From positions 106,977,650 to 107,041,649 of the forward strand of contig NC_057834.1 of NCBI RefSeq assembly GCF_910594005.1: a stretch of DNA of 64,000 nucleotides, in the 5' to 3' direction. This DNA is from Cervus elaphus. Taxonomy: Eukaryota > Chordata > Mammalia > Artiodactyla > Cervidae. The notes under the pieces were generated by a model. The model was given only the letters and a program-made list of their open reading frames with translations, ran no database searches and had not been told where the DNA came from. A program made the position numbers and the translations under genes. Below, piece after piece: positions 20,640 to 33,259 of the stretch. How positions within the stretch are numbered: the stretch's first letter is position 1; every line of letters begins with the position of its first letter.

Positions 20640-21074
20640 TGAAGAATGCTTCTGACATGGACTGTGCCCTCAGTAAGCTTCTAGCCTGGTGGGAGGAAGA
20701 GTTGCCATGCCTATGAGGAGGAATATGTGCCAGGCCTGTTCTGTACTACGGGAGCACTGAAGGATGAATGACTCACTGCGCCAGGAAGGGCTGGGACCTC
20801 ACGTCTGCCTTACGCTCGCTTCAATCTGACTTTACACAACAGACATACATTACATGTGTGTGTACCTGGTGACACACGGAGTGTACGCTCTCCCAGTCTG
20901 AGCCTCTGGCCAGTGTCCCTCCCCACCCCCTGACTTCCACGAATATCATCCCAGGATTCTGTCGCTCCAGATCATTTGTTTGAATTCAGCAAGACCAGGG
21001 TCTGAGGCAGAAAAGGAAGTGTCAGAGAGCTGAGGAGGGAGAGAGAGACCCATTCCCTGTTTTTTTTTTTGCTC
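20640..21074. other. Intronic sequence, nothing recognised
   Basis: No clear feature except T(12) at about 21060-21070. Confidence 0.3.
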
Positions 21075-21400
21075 TTCTCCAGACACGTTCGGTTCATTCC
21101 CACCCAAGGACCTTTGCACCCACTGTGCTCTCTGCCATTCCAGTCTCATCTCCAACATCTTTCCTCAGGAGGGCCCTTCTACTACGCTGCTCACACAGCC
21201 AGTCCCATCCGCCCAATCCGCCCGGCCTCTCTTTGTTCCTTTATGTTGCTTTCCTTCCTCTTACAGCATTTTTCTTTTCTACCTGAAATCCTATTATTTG
21301 TTGTGAGTACTTGTTTCCAGAATTACTTGTACGAGACTCCTCCCAAAGAGAGTATAAGCTCTGTGAGGGCAGACATTGCTCTTTCAGGAGATAAAGCTAG
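21075..21400 (+). repeat. L2 LINE 3' end
   Basis: GGACCTTTGCACCCACTGTG, TTTCCTCAGGAGGGCCCTTC and GTATAAGCTCTGTGAGGGCA are the ordered L2 phrases. Confidence 0.7.
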
Positions 21401-24400
21401 GGTCGCCCAGTGAGAAGTTGCCAGGCATAAGAGGGTGAAGGGAAGCACAGGCTCCTAAAGGGAAAGTTGGTTAACAAGACAAAGAAAAGTGACCCAAACT
21501 AATTCTCAAAGTCCAAGAAAGAACTAATAATATTAACTTTCTAATTGTACACTAGCTAAGGCAGGCTCATAGATGACCTTGTAGACGTTTCCTTTTTGGG
21601 AACACACAAACATTCTGTAAACATGTATAAAACGGCAATACTTTTAGATCCTATCCCATGATATTTGTTTGGTGATTAAATATGCTAATTCATGTAAAGT
21701 GATTTGAACAGGGTGTGGCATGTAGAACTCATCAAGTGATGCCTAAAATCATTATCACTGCCATCATCATCTACAGAGATATGGCACACAGATAGTAATA
21801 CTTGTTTACAAGACTTTTATGTACTGCTATGCACTATATTTAATTTTTCTTTTTAAAGTGAACCATAGAACATCTACAGTGTACAAAGTTAAACACATGC
21901 GAAAATTTGGATTTAATATGATGCAAAAAAGAGTTGTGTAAGCATTATTTATCAGCACTAATATAATCAAAGAATTGTATTGTGTTTTTAATAAACACAT
22001 TTGTGATACTTTTAATCAGCTTTTAAAACGTTTTCAGATGTAAACAAAAAGACCATGTAAGAACTCCAGAAACAAGAGGAAACGATAATGAAACATTAGT
22101 GGAAAGCATAAACAGGCTGAAGGCTGAAATAAAACTTTATAAGGACTAATACAGAGAACAATGAAGAAAGAAGAGAGCATGTGGAAATGTGAGAGGCTAG
22201 TTATTACCACAAGAGAGCAAAACCGGAGCACCACATGCAAGAATCATTTCACTGCAATCACGTTGGAAAATGCCTGTTACAAGGATGAGAACAGCAAAAC
22301 TGCTGGAAACAAGAACAAGAGTGAAACATGTTAAATAAATACAATGATGTTTTATTAATAATTTTTTAAAAATCTGCTAGAACAGAATATTTTACTTCAA
22401 GTGTGGCTAATTCTTTGTAAAAGGAATGCTTTCTAGTTATAGCTCTTTTTCGTTTGTCACCAGATTGGGAACCTGGTGGATGGAGATAGCAACCTACCTC
22501 ATCAGGCTACTACTGCCTTCTCTCTTCTTCAATCCCAAGACCCACAAGCCCTTTGTCATTATATCCTGAAGAGCAGGGGAATTGCTTTTTAAAAAAACTT
22601 ACTAAGAACATTTTAGCAGCACATGCAATGTTCCCCACAGCCTGTAGGTGGTGCTATTGCAGAACTAACAGAAGCGTGAATCATCACAAGGGGAAAAAAA
22701 TATGAACACAGTACATTTAGTACAAAACACTAAAAGCAGTAACAACTCAAAAGGCAGACACCATTCGTTACAGAAACTACAAAAAATTTACCATCTCCAA
22801 GACACTTATTAACTTCCTTTTAAATTCAGGGACTCACCCCATGAAGAAGAGACATTTCATTTTTCAGCCAGAAAAAAAAAAAAAAGAAAGAAATCTCAGG
22901 GTTATTCTCTTTCTAAAACATTTACATTTAAGGGCCCAGTGCAAATGATGCTAAAAGTCTGTGGTATAAATTGTTTATGATCAAAATTGGCTTGATAGCA
23001 CAAAAGAACTAGACTAACATTCAGAGAAAAAATATAAGACAGTGACTGAGGGCTGGCTGAGGAAAAATAAAGTTATGTGAATACAGCTTGAAAGTCAACC
23101 AAAAGCCATAATATTACTAAATATATTTAAACATGGTTTTCATTTAGATTTGGCATCTTGACTAATGGGGATGTATTAAATAATACCTGGCTGCTAAGAA
23201 TATATACGTTTAGGAATCAGTGCCACATAACACACATATACAATTCAGTTTCATTGTTATTTAAGGCTTCTCTTCTATTCTTTTGGCTGTGGGCACACAC
23301 ACATATTAAAAATTAAGTACACACTCAATGTATGCTCAACCCTTTTAAAAGGCTTTCTTTTTAAACAGAAACACACAATGGAAAGTGAACTCAACTCTGG
23401 TGAAATGTAATGGATGCATCCCTTTGGGGACAGCTGTCCTGTTTATCAAAAGAAAGAAGATGAGAGGGTCAAATCTGGGGGGGGGGGGCGGTGCAAAATC
23501 CTGAGTGGTCAGTAAGGAGAGTGCTGAGAGAGGAGCCCAAATCAGTTTCCATCTGCAGGCTTCCTTGTCAAATGAATAGTACCTTTACCATGAGGCCATG
23601 GGGATATTGGAGTGGGAAGAGAGAGAATATCCTGAGATAAGGGGATGTATTAGTGGCCAAAGAAATGCAGGCACATGTTCAGTGACTCCCAATGCATTAA
23701 AGAAACAGTTAAAAAAAAAAAAATGGCAGCAGGGCGAGCAGGATCTGTAGTTTTCTGGGCATGTTGCAGGCCCTGATGAAAGGGTGGGAGTTGGGGGACA
23801 AGGGTGGTTAAGACAAGCCAGCAAGACAGCAAATGCTAATGATGCCAAGGGCCAAGGGCCATAATAGAGTCCTACTGAGAGTTTTGGATGAAAAAGTACT
23901 ATATCTGACATACAGAGGCTGCATAATAAATGAGTGTTCTCTTCTTTCCAATATCACGAGGTTCCCTAGAACTCTCAGCTTGGAACAAGACATCTCAGTG
24001 GCCAAAATGTCAGATAACATCACATCCCATCTCTGAACAATCCAGTGGAAGAAATTACCAATTATTATTTTTCAGTTTGAGAAACTAAGTCCAGAAATAA
24101 CATCTTACCATGTAGGAGACAACAAACAAGCTTTAAAAAAGAAAAATTATATACAAGTATTATTCTGTCCATCCACAGATAACAGAAGCATGGCTTTGAA
24201 AGTTAATCATATTATCCATGATCTTAGATTTAGTAAGTTACAGAGGCTAGACTGGAATCCAAGGCTGTTTTACTTGAAAATCCACTTTTTAAATCGCTGA
24301 CCACCACCTCATGGTTCCTTTGTGGCTGACTGAAGACTTGAGGTGGAAGCAATGAAGGGAACAGGGGATGAGGGTGGGAGATACAGCAAGCAATCTCATT

Positions 24401-24624
24401 TATCTCCCTTGTCACCTACTTAGAAAAGACTGGAAGATGAAGGCCTGAGTTCCTCTTAGATACTGATTTTCACTGCTGCTGTCATCCACAACTGAGCTAT
24501 CTATTTCCCCCACTGGAGAAAAGTCACTAAAATAGTAAGCATGCCAAAGTCTTCACGGTGATGATGGGTATAATCAGGAACCACAGAGAACAGTTTGTGT
24601 CACATCAAGAAAACAACCAGGAAG
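21401..24624. other. 3.2 kb of intronic sequence with little recognisable repeat
   Basis: The longest stretch without a repeat that I can name. It is AT-rich, with G(10) at about 23478-23488, A(13) near 23709 and A(14) near 22868. No splice-framed exon, RNA gene or strong motif was seen. It may contain diverged old repeats. Confidence 0.4.
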
Positions 24625-24970
24625 GAGAGAAATTCTGACACATGCTACCATGAATATGGCTCTTGAGGACATTATGCTAAATGAAAGAAGCCAGTCACAA
24701 AAAAAGACAAATATGTATGATTGCATTTATATATGTACTGAGAGTAGTGAAATTCATAGAGATAGAAAGTAGAATCATGGTTGCTAGAACCTGGAAGAGA
24801 GAGGGGTGGGGAACTGTTGAACGGGTAGAGAGTTCAGTTTTGCAAGATGAAAAGAGTTCTGGACATTGGGTGCACAATAATGTGAATAATACTAAACACT
24901 ACTATATTATTTATGCAAAAATGGTAAATTTTGTTATGTATATTTTACAATTAAAACAAACAAACAAATG
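24625..24970 (+). repeat. Old L1 3' end
   Basis: TACCATGAATATGGCTCTTG, GGACATTATGCTAAATGAAA, TCATGGTTGCTAGAACCTGG and an A-rich (AAAC)n tail are L1M/L1P 3' phrases in sense. Confidence 0.7.
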
Positions 24971-25150
24971 AATAGAACCAGGAATGCCTTCTCCAGTGAT
25001 CATTTACAATGTTCTGCTTGGCATAGTATGAAGCATGACCTCCCAAATTTTTAAATTTGTGAAAGTAAAAGTCCTTTTGTGGTATATCCCTGCTACTTTT
25101 CTGGAGAAAAAGGAGACAGGCTTTTTTTTTTTTTTCTTTTTACATGTAAC

Positions 25151-25279
25151 TTTTTTGTTTGTTTGTTTTTTGTCGCCACACCACTCAGCCAGTAGGATCT
25201 TAGTTACCTGACCAGGGATTGAACTGGCACCTCCTGCATTGGAAGCACAGTCTTAACCACTGGACCACCAGGAAAGTCC
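25151..25279 (-). repeat. CHR-2-type tRNA SINE with TSD
   Basis: Reverse CHR-2: T-rich tail (TTTTTTGTTTGTTTGTTTTT), then CCAGGGATTGAACTGG, CACAGTCTTAACCACTGG and ACCACCAGGAAAGTCC. Its tRNA-Glu-like head holds box A/B-like sequence. Flanked by TTACATGTAAC at 25140-25150 and 25280-25290. The family is shared with whales and hippos, so it is older than Bov-tA. Confidence 0.85.
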
Positions 25280-25319
25280 TTACATGTAACATTTCATATC
25301 TGCATGTTTTATATGAATT

Positions 25320-25730
25320 CTCATCCTGGTTTGATCAGTTAAGAGCTCTGAACAAAGCACTTCTCCTCTCTGGGTCTCAAGTTCCACACCCATAAAAGGC
25401 AGGATTGGGTGAGATGATCTCTGAGTGCCCTTTCAATTCTCAGATTCAAATTCCTGTTTTTGCAAATGCTAACACTGTCTATATTCATAAGTATACATGT
25501 TATTTATTATTGATATTCATCAGAACATTTTTGCAAAGTCATGAGTCACTTCTGAAATACCTACTCATTGCATCATTACTGAGGGATGAGTGGCTGGATG
25601 AGGCAGACAGTTAAAGGTGTCCTGGAAGGAGCACTGGACTGGGAGTCAGGCTCTGACTTAGTCCTGGGGTCTGTCACTTGCTGGCCCAGTGAATCAGAAA
25701 GAAAGGAAGCGTTTCCTGGGGCCTGCTATG
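25320..25730 (+). repeat. Weak MIR pieces
   Basis: 25340-25440 (CTTCTCCTCTCTGGGTCTCA) and 25620-25700 (GGAGCACTGGACTGGGAGTC) look like MIR fragments in sense. Confidence 0.4.
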
Positions 25731-25735
25731 CATGA

Positions 25736-25951
25736 AGCTTCCCTGGGGGCTCAGACAGTAAAGAATATGCCTGCAATTCAGGAGACCTGGGTTCAGTGAC
25801 TGGGTTGAGAAGAGGCCCTGGAGAAGGCAATGGCAACCCACTCCAGTATTCTTGCCTGGAGAATCCCATGGACAGAGGGGCCTGGCAGGTTACAGTCCAT
25901 GGGGTCACAAAGAGTCGGAGACGATTGAGCAACGAACACTTCTTTCACTTT
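25736..25951 (+). repeat. Bov-tA SINE with TSD
   Basis: Sense Bov-tA (CTTCCCTGGGGGCTCAGACA to AAAGAGTCGGAGACGATTGA). Flanked by CTATGCATGA at 25726-25735 and 25952-25961. Confidence 0.9.
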
Positions 25952-26055
25952 CTATGCATGAGACACTTTCACACATGTTACTTTATTACTTCACAAATTT
26001 TAGTTATTCACATACCATCTTCATAATTGTTTCCATATTCAAGTGTCATGTGTAG

Positions 26056-26773
26056 TATTATATTAGTATAATATTTTTTTTCTAAATTCTGAATAAATTC
26101 TTTTTTCTCTTTTTTCAAATTGCCTTGTTCTAGGCAAAAATGTCTATGAAAACATAGGTATGATGCTGGTTACCTTTTTCTATTATATGTTAAATTAAGT
26201 ATATATCTATTACAAAAAGAGTGTCCATAAGCCAGCTAAAATCCTGGGTGCTACTGATGGTGTACCTGTGCATGTGGGGAGAAGCCATATTGTTCTACTT
26301 TGTATCCATTTATGGCTCCTGGACACTTGAGTCCATGGAGTTTAGTAACTCAGTCAAGTTCAAACCAACAGACCCAAAGCAATGTGCTGCTTCACATTCC
26401 TCATCTTTCCTGTCACCACTCTTATTGTGCCTGACCCTGAGGACTGCTAGGAGGATGTAACGTGACAATACCTGGGAAAGTGCATGGACAATGTGTTACC
26501 TGTTGTTCTCAGTGTTCTTTGGATCTCAGGTTAGAAGTTCCTTCCCCTGGGAAACTCCTCTTGACCTACGAAGTAGGAATAAGAAGCCCCTGTCTTGGGT
26601 ACCACAGCACCCTTGCTTTCCACCCTTCACCTGCATCGCTATTGCCAGGCAATTTCTCTATCACCCCAAAATGCTCACAAGAGCTCCAAGATGGTAAGAG
26701 TGGAAATATATGGATCTTGTTGCTTCTCCACCATCCAGCATGAAGTCACTGCCAAATACAGCATTGTTGTTCC
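26056..26773. other. Intronic sequence, nothing recognised
   Basis: A T-rich left part and overlapping short plus-strand frames at 26462-26792; no motif or splice framing. Confidence 0.35.
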
Positions 26774-26848
26774 CTTGCTCAGTTGTGTCTGACTCTTTGT
26801 GGCCCCATTGACTACAGCACACAGGCTTCCCTGTCCTTCACAAGGGAA
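26774..26848 (-). repeat. BovB 3' tail fragment
   Basis: CTTGCTCAGTTGTGTCTGAC, then AGCACACAGGCTTCCCTGTC: the last 75 bases of a reverse BovB, cut off where CTTCAC meets unrelated sequence. Confidence 0.7.
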
Positions 26849-26849
26849 G

Positions 26850-28199
26850 CGATTGGCGCCCTTTTAATTTGTAAAATGGACACATGAATGATGGGAAGAT
26901 TGGTGGGATTTTTCAAACCTGTTATGTGGTACTACTTGTACACTTGATGGTCTTGACTCTAGGTTTACAGCAGCACTTTTCAACGTTTGGTCCTTTAGCA
27001 AAGTAAAATGCTCCATGAAAAACTAATTTTTTGGTCAAGTAAATTTAGGAAAATCTGTATTCTAAATGCCTCCACAACCTGGGAGATTCACAAGGCATGT
27101 TAATATATTGAACTCTTATGCAAAGTCTTACTATAAAGATACCTAGTTAACTTGAATGTAGTGTTTTCCAAAGGAATTATTTCCAGGAATATCTTCTAAT
27201 GTCCAAAAGAACAGTCTATGGGAAATCCTGGCCTATAGAGAACTTGGGCTCTGAGTAAATTTTTCTCATGATTTCTGTGAATTCTTTGTCTTGGTTGTCC
27301 TTCCCCCAGTTAAACAGCACAGCCGGAAGGAGGAGAGACATGCACCCTGGGCTGGACAGAGAGGCAACAGAGACAATAGAACCTTTGACAAAACTCAACA
27401 CAGGAATGGGCTGCTAGCCCAGGAACTGACCAAAAATATTTTGACAATGAGTAGAATGCCCTCATGTGTATCACACCTCAGAGCTTTCACAGTTCTACGC
27501 ACGTACATCATTGCACATCCCTGCAACTGCTTTTCTTCCTCTTTCTCTTTCCTTCTTTTCTTCTCCAGCATCAGCATCTCCATGGTTAAATAACACAGCA
27601 CACTGTCTATGCCGGACATGTGCTGTCAGTGTAGTAGCTGATGAGATGATATTACATTGCATTTTGTAGATCTAGAGTCTCAGAAAGCTACTACTAGTGG
27701 TAGTAATAATAGTGACAAAATTAATGATAGCCACCAGCTCACTTTTGGTGAGCTTATTGTTCAAGGCAAAAGAACTCAGAAAGGGCAGATTTGAGGCTCA
27801 GATGCAAGTCTTCTGATGCCAAGTCCAGAGTTTGTTCCACCCATGAAAGATGGGTCTCTCCAACAAGACCATAGCATGCTCCTAGCAGCGGCAGGGGAGA
27901 CAGGGTTACAGCACCAGCTCGGCATTCAGATGGTGTGGTTTATAAAGTGACTCAACATCTGTCATTAATTAGAGTTCCTGTTCCCATGGTGATGGCTTAT
28001 TATTGCTAGCCTGATAAGATGACCAATTCAAGAATATTATCTTCCTTTCCCTCTCACTCTTGAACATAGATTTTTCTCTTTTTTTTCCTTCCTCTCCCCT
28101 AACATAATTGATCATTTGCAACAAGGTAGGATATAGTGTTCCTCAGTCAGCAACTCCCTGTTGGATCCCTGATGATAACCTTTGGAATTTTTTCCCTTT
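26850..28199. other. Intronic sequence, possible old DNA-transposon remnant
   Basis: 26960-27240 vaguely resembles a mammalian hAT remnant (TCCATGAAAAACTAATTTTT) but was not assigned. The rest is not recognised. Confidence 0.3.
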
Positions 28200-28410
28200 T
28201 GCAGAATCTCTGTCAGACCAAGTTGCATTCGTCCCAGACATGACTGACTCTGATCATGAACAAGTTAATTACCTTCCCTGGGCCTTCCTTTTTCATCTGG
28301 AATACGGGGTGTGGAGGGAGCAAGGTTCTTTTGAGAATTTGATGCACTAAATAGGAAGGTACTAGCACAGAGCTGGGAATGTGGTGGATACTCAAGAAAT
28401 GGCAGCAGTT
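28200..28410 (+). repeat. MIR SINE, diverged
   Basis: TTACCTTCCCTGGGCCTTCC, TTTTTCATCTGGAATACGG, then AGCACAGAGCTGGGAATG. Confidence 0.45.
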
Positions 28411-28414
28411 GTGA

Positions 28415-30139
28415 TAGCTAAAATAATACCAATGATAATTATTTACAAAGAGATGAGACGAGACAGATTTTGAGTTGGCAGTTGGGGTCATTTTCCTTTC
28501 GTTCATCAATCATTCAAATTTGTCCTTCCAATGAAACTGTTCTTTTCTCTTTAGAGCCCTTAATCCAAGATATACTATATATTTATTTGGATTTATTTTT
28601 TAAAGGTCTCTTACACGCCACTGTAAATGGGATGAAACCTGGTACAATGGTTATTTTACACATTGCTGTACCTGGGGCGGGTTGTATTTGTCGAATGAAA
28701 TATAAATATTTACCAAGCAGTCCACGTCAGTCTCTGTGTTAGGGACTGGAGATTTGGAAATAACTAAATAACTAAAACTAGATTCTTACCCTTGAGGCAT
28801 TCACATAAGGAATCAGTGAAAATTGACCAAAAAAAAAAAAAAAAAGGGAATGGGGCATTCATTAAATAAACCCAGTGACATAAATGGAATTAAATCTCTA
28901 GTAATCTTCTAGCACAAAACACCAATGAAGAGGGTGGTGTGGATCTCTCAAAGCTCTAAATGCCAAGAGGGATTCAAACTGATGGTGTTAAGCCCCAGTC
29001 AGAAATTCCCCTTGAAACATACAGTTAAAAAAAGAAAGAAAGAGAAAGAAAGGAAAGGCTTTTCAGAGGGTTAGCTCACGGCTCCTCCCAGGACAGTCTG
29101 ATCCCCTTGGCTGGTGAAGCAAGAGGTCAGATCCCCAGACAGAAGATCAACCTCTAAGAGTCACTGGCTAGAATTTCTAATTCACCAGTGCCACAGCACA
29201 CAGTCTGTCTTCAGTCAAGGAGGATGGGCCCAGAGGCTTTAGCTTCCCCAACCCACTGTACACAGTCAAGCCACGCACCCTCTTCCTCCAGGAGCACAGA
29301 GAAGCAGGCACAGGGGTCTCGCTGGGAGCCCGTGAACCCATTTTTTTCAGTGGCCTGGATCTTCCATTCTGAAGTCATTTTAATTACTGTACTATTAAGT
29401 ATTTGTGTTGATTACCTTAATATATTTTGGGTTATTGCCTCTGAAACAATTGAGCGTCATGCTTCTTATGTTCAGTTGGGACCCTTGGTGAACAGGAGAC
29501 ATGGCTCAGCTTCTATGTATTTCACATAGAAATGTTTGAAAATCAGGACCTAATTTTTTCAGCGTAAAGACGAGGAATCTGAGGCCCAAAGTAGTAGACC
29601 TCTTGTCCCAGGTTATATATTGAGTTGTTTAGTAACCAAACCGACTTTGAGGATGGGGACTTTATTTTTGGAAAAAAGAGAGTACCTGGGAATCACAAGG
29701 AACAGTCTGGAGTGAATGCCCATGAGAATGGGGAAAGCTGTTTTCAAAGACAGAGCTAAGAACTAAGTGGTCTTGCATCAGATTTTACCTGCTAAGGATT
29801 TTCAATCCACACCTATCCACAGTATCACTTCTTCTTTAAGTGGCTGCTCAGCCAGATCAAGGGAGACTATACATTCTCTGTCAACTTCACCTCCTCTTTG
29901 GTACCACACATGTGTATGCAGCACCCGCTACTGGTTAAGGATGAGGGCTTCTGGGAGCCTTCCCTGGAAGCCCATACCCAAGTGGGGTAAGCAGACACTG
30001 GAATACCTAAGGGCAATACTAGAGATAAACACAGGCCTGGGTGGGGAGTGTAGAGGTAGGCCTGACCGAGGAAATGTCCTAAGGCAATTTTACAGATGGG
30101 TTCCAGTATTATTTCAGTGGACAGACTACAGGGTCAGAA
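28415..30139. other. Intronic sequence, mostly unrecognised
   Basis: Holds A(17) at about 28830-28846, a purine (GAAA)n patch near 29030-29060 and a weak reverse MIR at 29560-29640. Confidence 0.35.
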
Positions 30140-30330
30140 CATCACCCAAGTATATCTTATCAGCTTTGTGACCTTGGGAAAGTACTTAATTTCTCTGTGA
30201 TTTGACCTCCTTATCTGCAAAGACCTCTTTATCTGCAAAGCACTAGGAATATCAGAATTGAATGGAATTGTTGTGAGGATTAAGTGATTTAATCCACAAA
30301 GTCACATGCACAATGACTGGTGAAATCACA
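30140..30330 (+). repeat. MIR SINE with an internal 18-bp tandem duplication
   Basis: CAGCTTTGTGACCTTGGGAA and TTGTGAGGATTAAGTGATTT mark the MIR. ACCTCCTTATCTGCAAAG at 30205-30222 is repeated at 30223-30240 with one mismatch. Confidence 0.7.
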
Positions 30331-30334
30331 TGAA

Positions 30335-31254
30335 CACCCTCTGTTATCCTTTTAGGAGCCCCTTAAAGAGCAGGTTCCCAGTTCCCTACCACGTCACAAC
30401 ATGCTGGACTCACAATGCCTGCTGCTCCTCAGTAGTCTAAGCACTTGTTTGAATCACCACTTTAGGGCTGTCTATAAATTTTTCCTCTGTAAATGTCTGT
30501 TTGTAGTGGTTAATCAGCTTACTAAGATGAAGATAACTGCTATAATCCAATTACCTAAACCAGTCTGGTCTCTCAGGATCCCTCCTCATCAGAGATGCTG
30601 ACAGGTGAAACTGACATGGCCAACTTCGTAGGAATTTCAGTCTGATCGACTCCATCCAACATACAGGCTCCTCTGGCCAAGGTGTCAGTTGAGGTGGGGA
30701 GGGGAAGGGGTAGGATTTGAGGTGGGATGAGGTGGGTTGCTTGCTTCCCATTATCTCAGTGGCCTTGTCTCAGAAGGTACCTTCATCCTGAAATTCTCAA
30801 ACATGATATGCTACAACACTCTATACACAAATGTTCTCTTGTGAAATAGGAAAATTTTCCAGGGGCATTTAAAGACTTCAAAACTGTTAGAGAGAAATAA
30901 TAAATCTTTGTTGTTACTCTCAGGTTGAATTAGTTTACAGCCTTTTTTTTTTTTTTTTTAAAGCGGGAAGCAGTATTATCATCTAAGAAGCACTTGATGT
31001 TGTTGATTTAAAAAAAAAAAGACTATTAGCCTGAAACATTAAAACAAAAACAAAAACAACGGATAGAGTCACGGGATGTTGGGCAAAGGATGCCCCCAAG
31101 ACTCCTGATCAAATTCCTAATAATTTGTTCATAGTTGATGACTCCCATTCCCAGTCAAGTGTGGTCCTTATGTATTGAGCTTTCTCTTTTGTTCCTCATG
31201 AACTGGGATGCTTTCCTAGGAGCTGAGTTGATATCTCTTCTGTCTGTGTTGTTC
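30335..31254. other. Intronic sequence, nothing recognised
   Basis: T(17) near 30942-30959 and A(11) near 31010-31020; otherwise no feature. Confidence 0.35.
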
Positions 31255-31555
31255 CTTTCCTTTCACTAGCATCTCTATCTGAAAAGTCCACTTCCTACTG
31301 CTTCCCTGCTCCTCCTAAGTTACCATTTCCATTTCAAGCCTGACTTCTTATACAAAGCCACACTTCTCTTTCCTGCTGTAGCTATTACCAGAGAGTAGAT
31401 TATGTAACAGCACTCTCTGGTTTCAGGTTGCTTCATTTTTATTTTTCTAGCCTGTCAACTCCTTGAAGGTGGGGAACCTGGCCTTGTTTTTCCTCTTTTT
31501 TAAAACTGTAAAACATTTGGCCTTCTATCACATAATCCAGTGCTTTGATGTCACC
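31255..31555 (+). repeat. L2-like LINE fragment
   Basis: CTGCTTCCCTGCTCCTCCTA and CTAGCCTGTCAACTCCTTGA then GGTGGGGAACCTGGCC follow L2 order, but are weak. Confidence 0.4.
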
Positions 31556-31559
31556 AGTA

Positions 31560-31735
31560 GAAATAGTGTTTGCTTGGGGACAGGAAAACCTGTATTCAAA
31601 TTTCAGCTTGAATATTAACACCTAGTGTGACCTTGGGTAAGTTCTTTTCACTTTCTGTTTTCTCATTTGTAAAACTGAAGGCAAGAAAATTTGCACATAA
31701 ATCTACTGTGAGAATTAGGGGAGAAAAGGCTAACT
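31560..31735 (+). repeat. MIR SINE
   Basis: TATTCAAATTTCAGCTTGAA, CTAGTGTGACCTTGGGTAAG, then TCTCATTTGTAAAACTGAAG. Confidence 0.75.
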
Positions 31736-31879
31736 ATTGATTCTGCAAGGGAATGTCTACAAGAAGACCAGAGAAATATGAGTTTTGCAAGTAGCTTTCT
31801 TATAATTTGCTTTGAAATAGGAAGAAAGTTTGGAAAACCTTGAGTAAAAGATATGTCTCAATAAACACAAGCTCCGAGA

Positions 31880-32015
31880 CATACAGACTTAAACTAACAC
31901 TATTACTTAACAGCTACGGGATGCTGGGCAAATTGCTTGTCCATTCTGAGTCTCTTTTTCCTCATTTGAGTGATGAGAATGATCACATATGTAATATAAT
32001 GACTCATTTAGAATG
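31880..32015 (+). repeat. MIR SINE, diverged
   Basis: ACTTAACAGCTACGGGATGC, TGGGCAAATTGCTTGTCC, then TTTCCTCATTTGAGTGATGA. Confidence 0.6.
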
Positions 32016-33019
32016 GTCCAGAGTTCTGGTTCAAGAAATAGGAGTTTCTATTCTTTTTGACTAGACACTCCCTTGAGGGAGTTCTGACCTGTAATCCAGC
32101 CATGTCTCCTGATGGAAGTCGTAAGCTATGCACAGCCACTGTCCTCAATGCCTGACTCAGAGTTCGATTATTCAGAGCTGGGTATTCACCAGAGTTGCTA
32201 AGGTTAATCTCTTGTCTTTTGGTGTTACTTCATCAAAGTGAACTGTTCTTCATGAGAACCAGCCACCCTTCCTCCCACTGGCCTAGCCCATTCCAACAGG
32301 CAGAGAGAAGGGGAAGTGGATTCACCATAAGGAGTGACTTCTCTTTTAATATTTAAAAGCCATTGTATCATTACAGTCCAGTCAGGAGACGTGAAGCCAC
32401 TCTAGGTCATTTAACAGAAAGAACTGAGTGCAAGAAATTGTTTTCACTGACGACAGAAGAAACTAAGAAGCCAAACTGATGATGCCAAAGGAACTCAGAG
32501 ATCAGGGATGACAAAAAGCTGCTACTCCTCTCAGGGATCAAGAGCTGATGGGAGGCAGCAGTGTGACCAGAGATAGGGGCTGGGGATGTCAGGCTGGAGC
32601 TGAAACCAATGAAGTCTGAAGTCTGAAGGCTGAGTGCTTAGCACTGGACCTGCAGGGGAAGAGGCTGGAAGCTGGAATCACACAGGAGATGCAGCTGCTG
32701 CTGCTGAAGTGAAAGAGAGCAATGACCTGACTTCTCCCTGTTTCCTGCATACCAATCTCCATCAGTATCTCCCATTAACCAAAGACTAAAACTAAACCAA
32801 AATCAGTGCTAAATACTACTTAATGGCCAGTTCCAAGAGAGTCCAGGAAATGTGACGCACAGGTAGTAAAAAGCTACCTGGGAGCAAACAGGCAAATGAG
32901 TGGCCCAGCCATCCTTTAATAATGTACCAAAACTGCTATAACAACGTGTAATTTACAGTCAGCTAACAAGGAGAGGTATCATAAATATTTCTCTAACTTT
33001 GTAGAATTCTCACTGAAAG
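32016..33019. other. Intronic sequence, nothing recognised
   Basis: A short (CTG)n run at about 32695-32706; no repeat family or exon recognised. Confidence 0.35.
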
Positions 33020-33255
33020 TTTATTCCTACCAGGAACTGTGCTAAATACTTTCTACATATTATCTCATTTAATCTTCATGGCACTCTTATGAGGCAGGCA
33101 CTCTTAACAGTCTCATTTGTACCGTGAGAACACCAGTTTAGAGAGGAGAGGTAAAAGGACTGACCTAATGTACAGCTTTAGCATCTGAACTCAGGACTGG
33201 GGCCCAGACTTCTGTGACATCTGAGTCTGTGCTCTTAACTATGGTCCTATTTATT
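33020..33255 (-). repeat. MIR SINE, nearly complete
   Basis: AACTGTGCTAAATACTTTCT, TTATCTCATTTAATCTTCAT, TTATGAGGCAGGCACTCTTA and CTGAGTCTGTGCTCTTAACT in reverse MIR order. Confidence 0.8.
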
Positions 33256-33259
33256 GCTT

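Noticed and set aside
25151..25279. tRNA gene candidates
   Set aside because: Box A/B-like sequences here and in the Bov-tA copies belong to tRNA-derived SINE heads; no intact cloverleaf was found.
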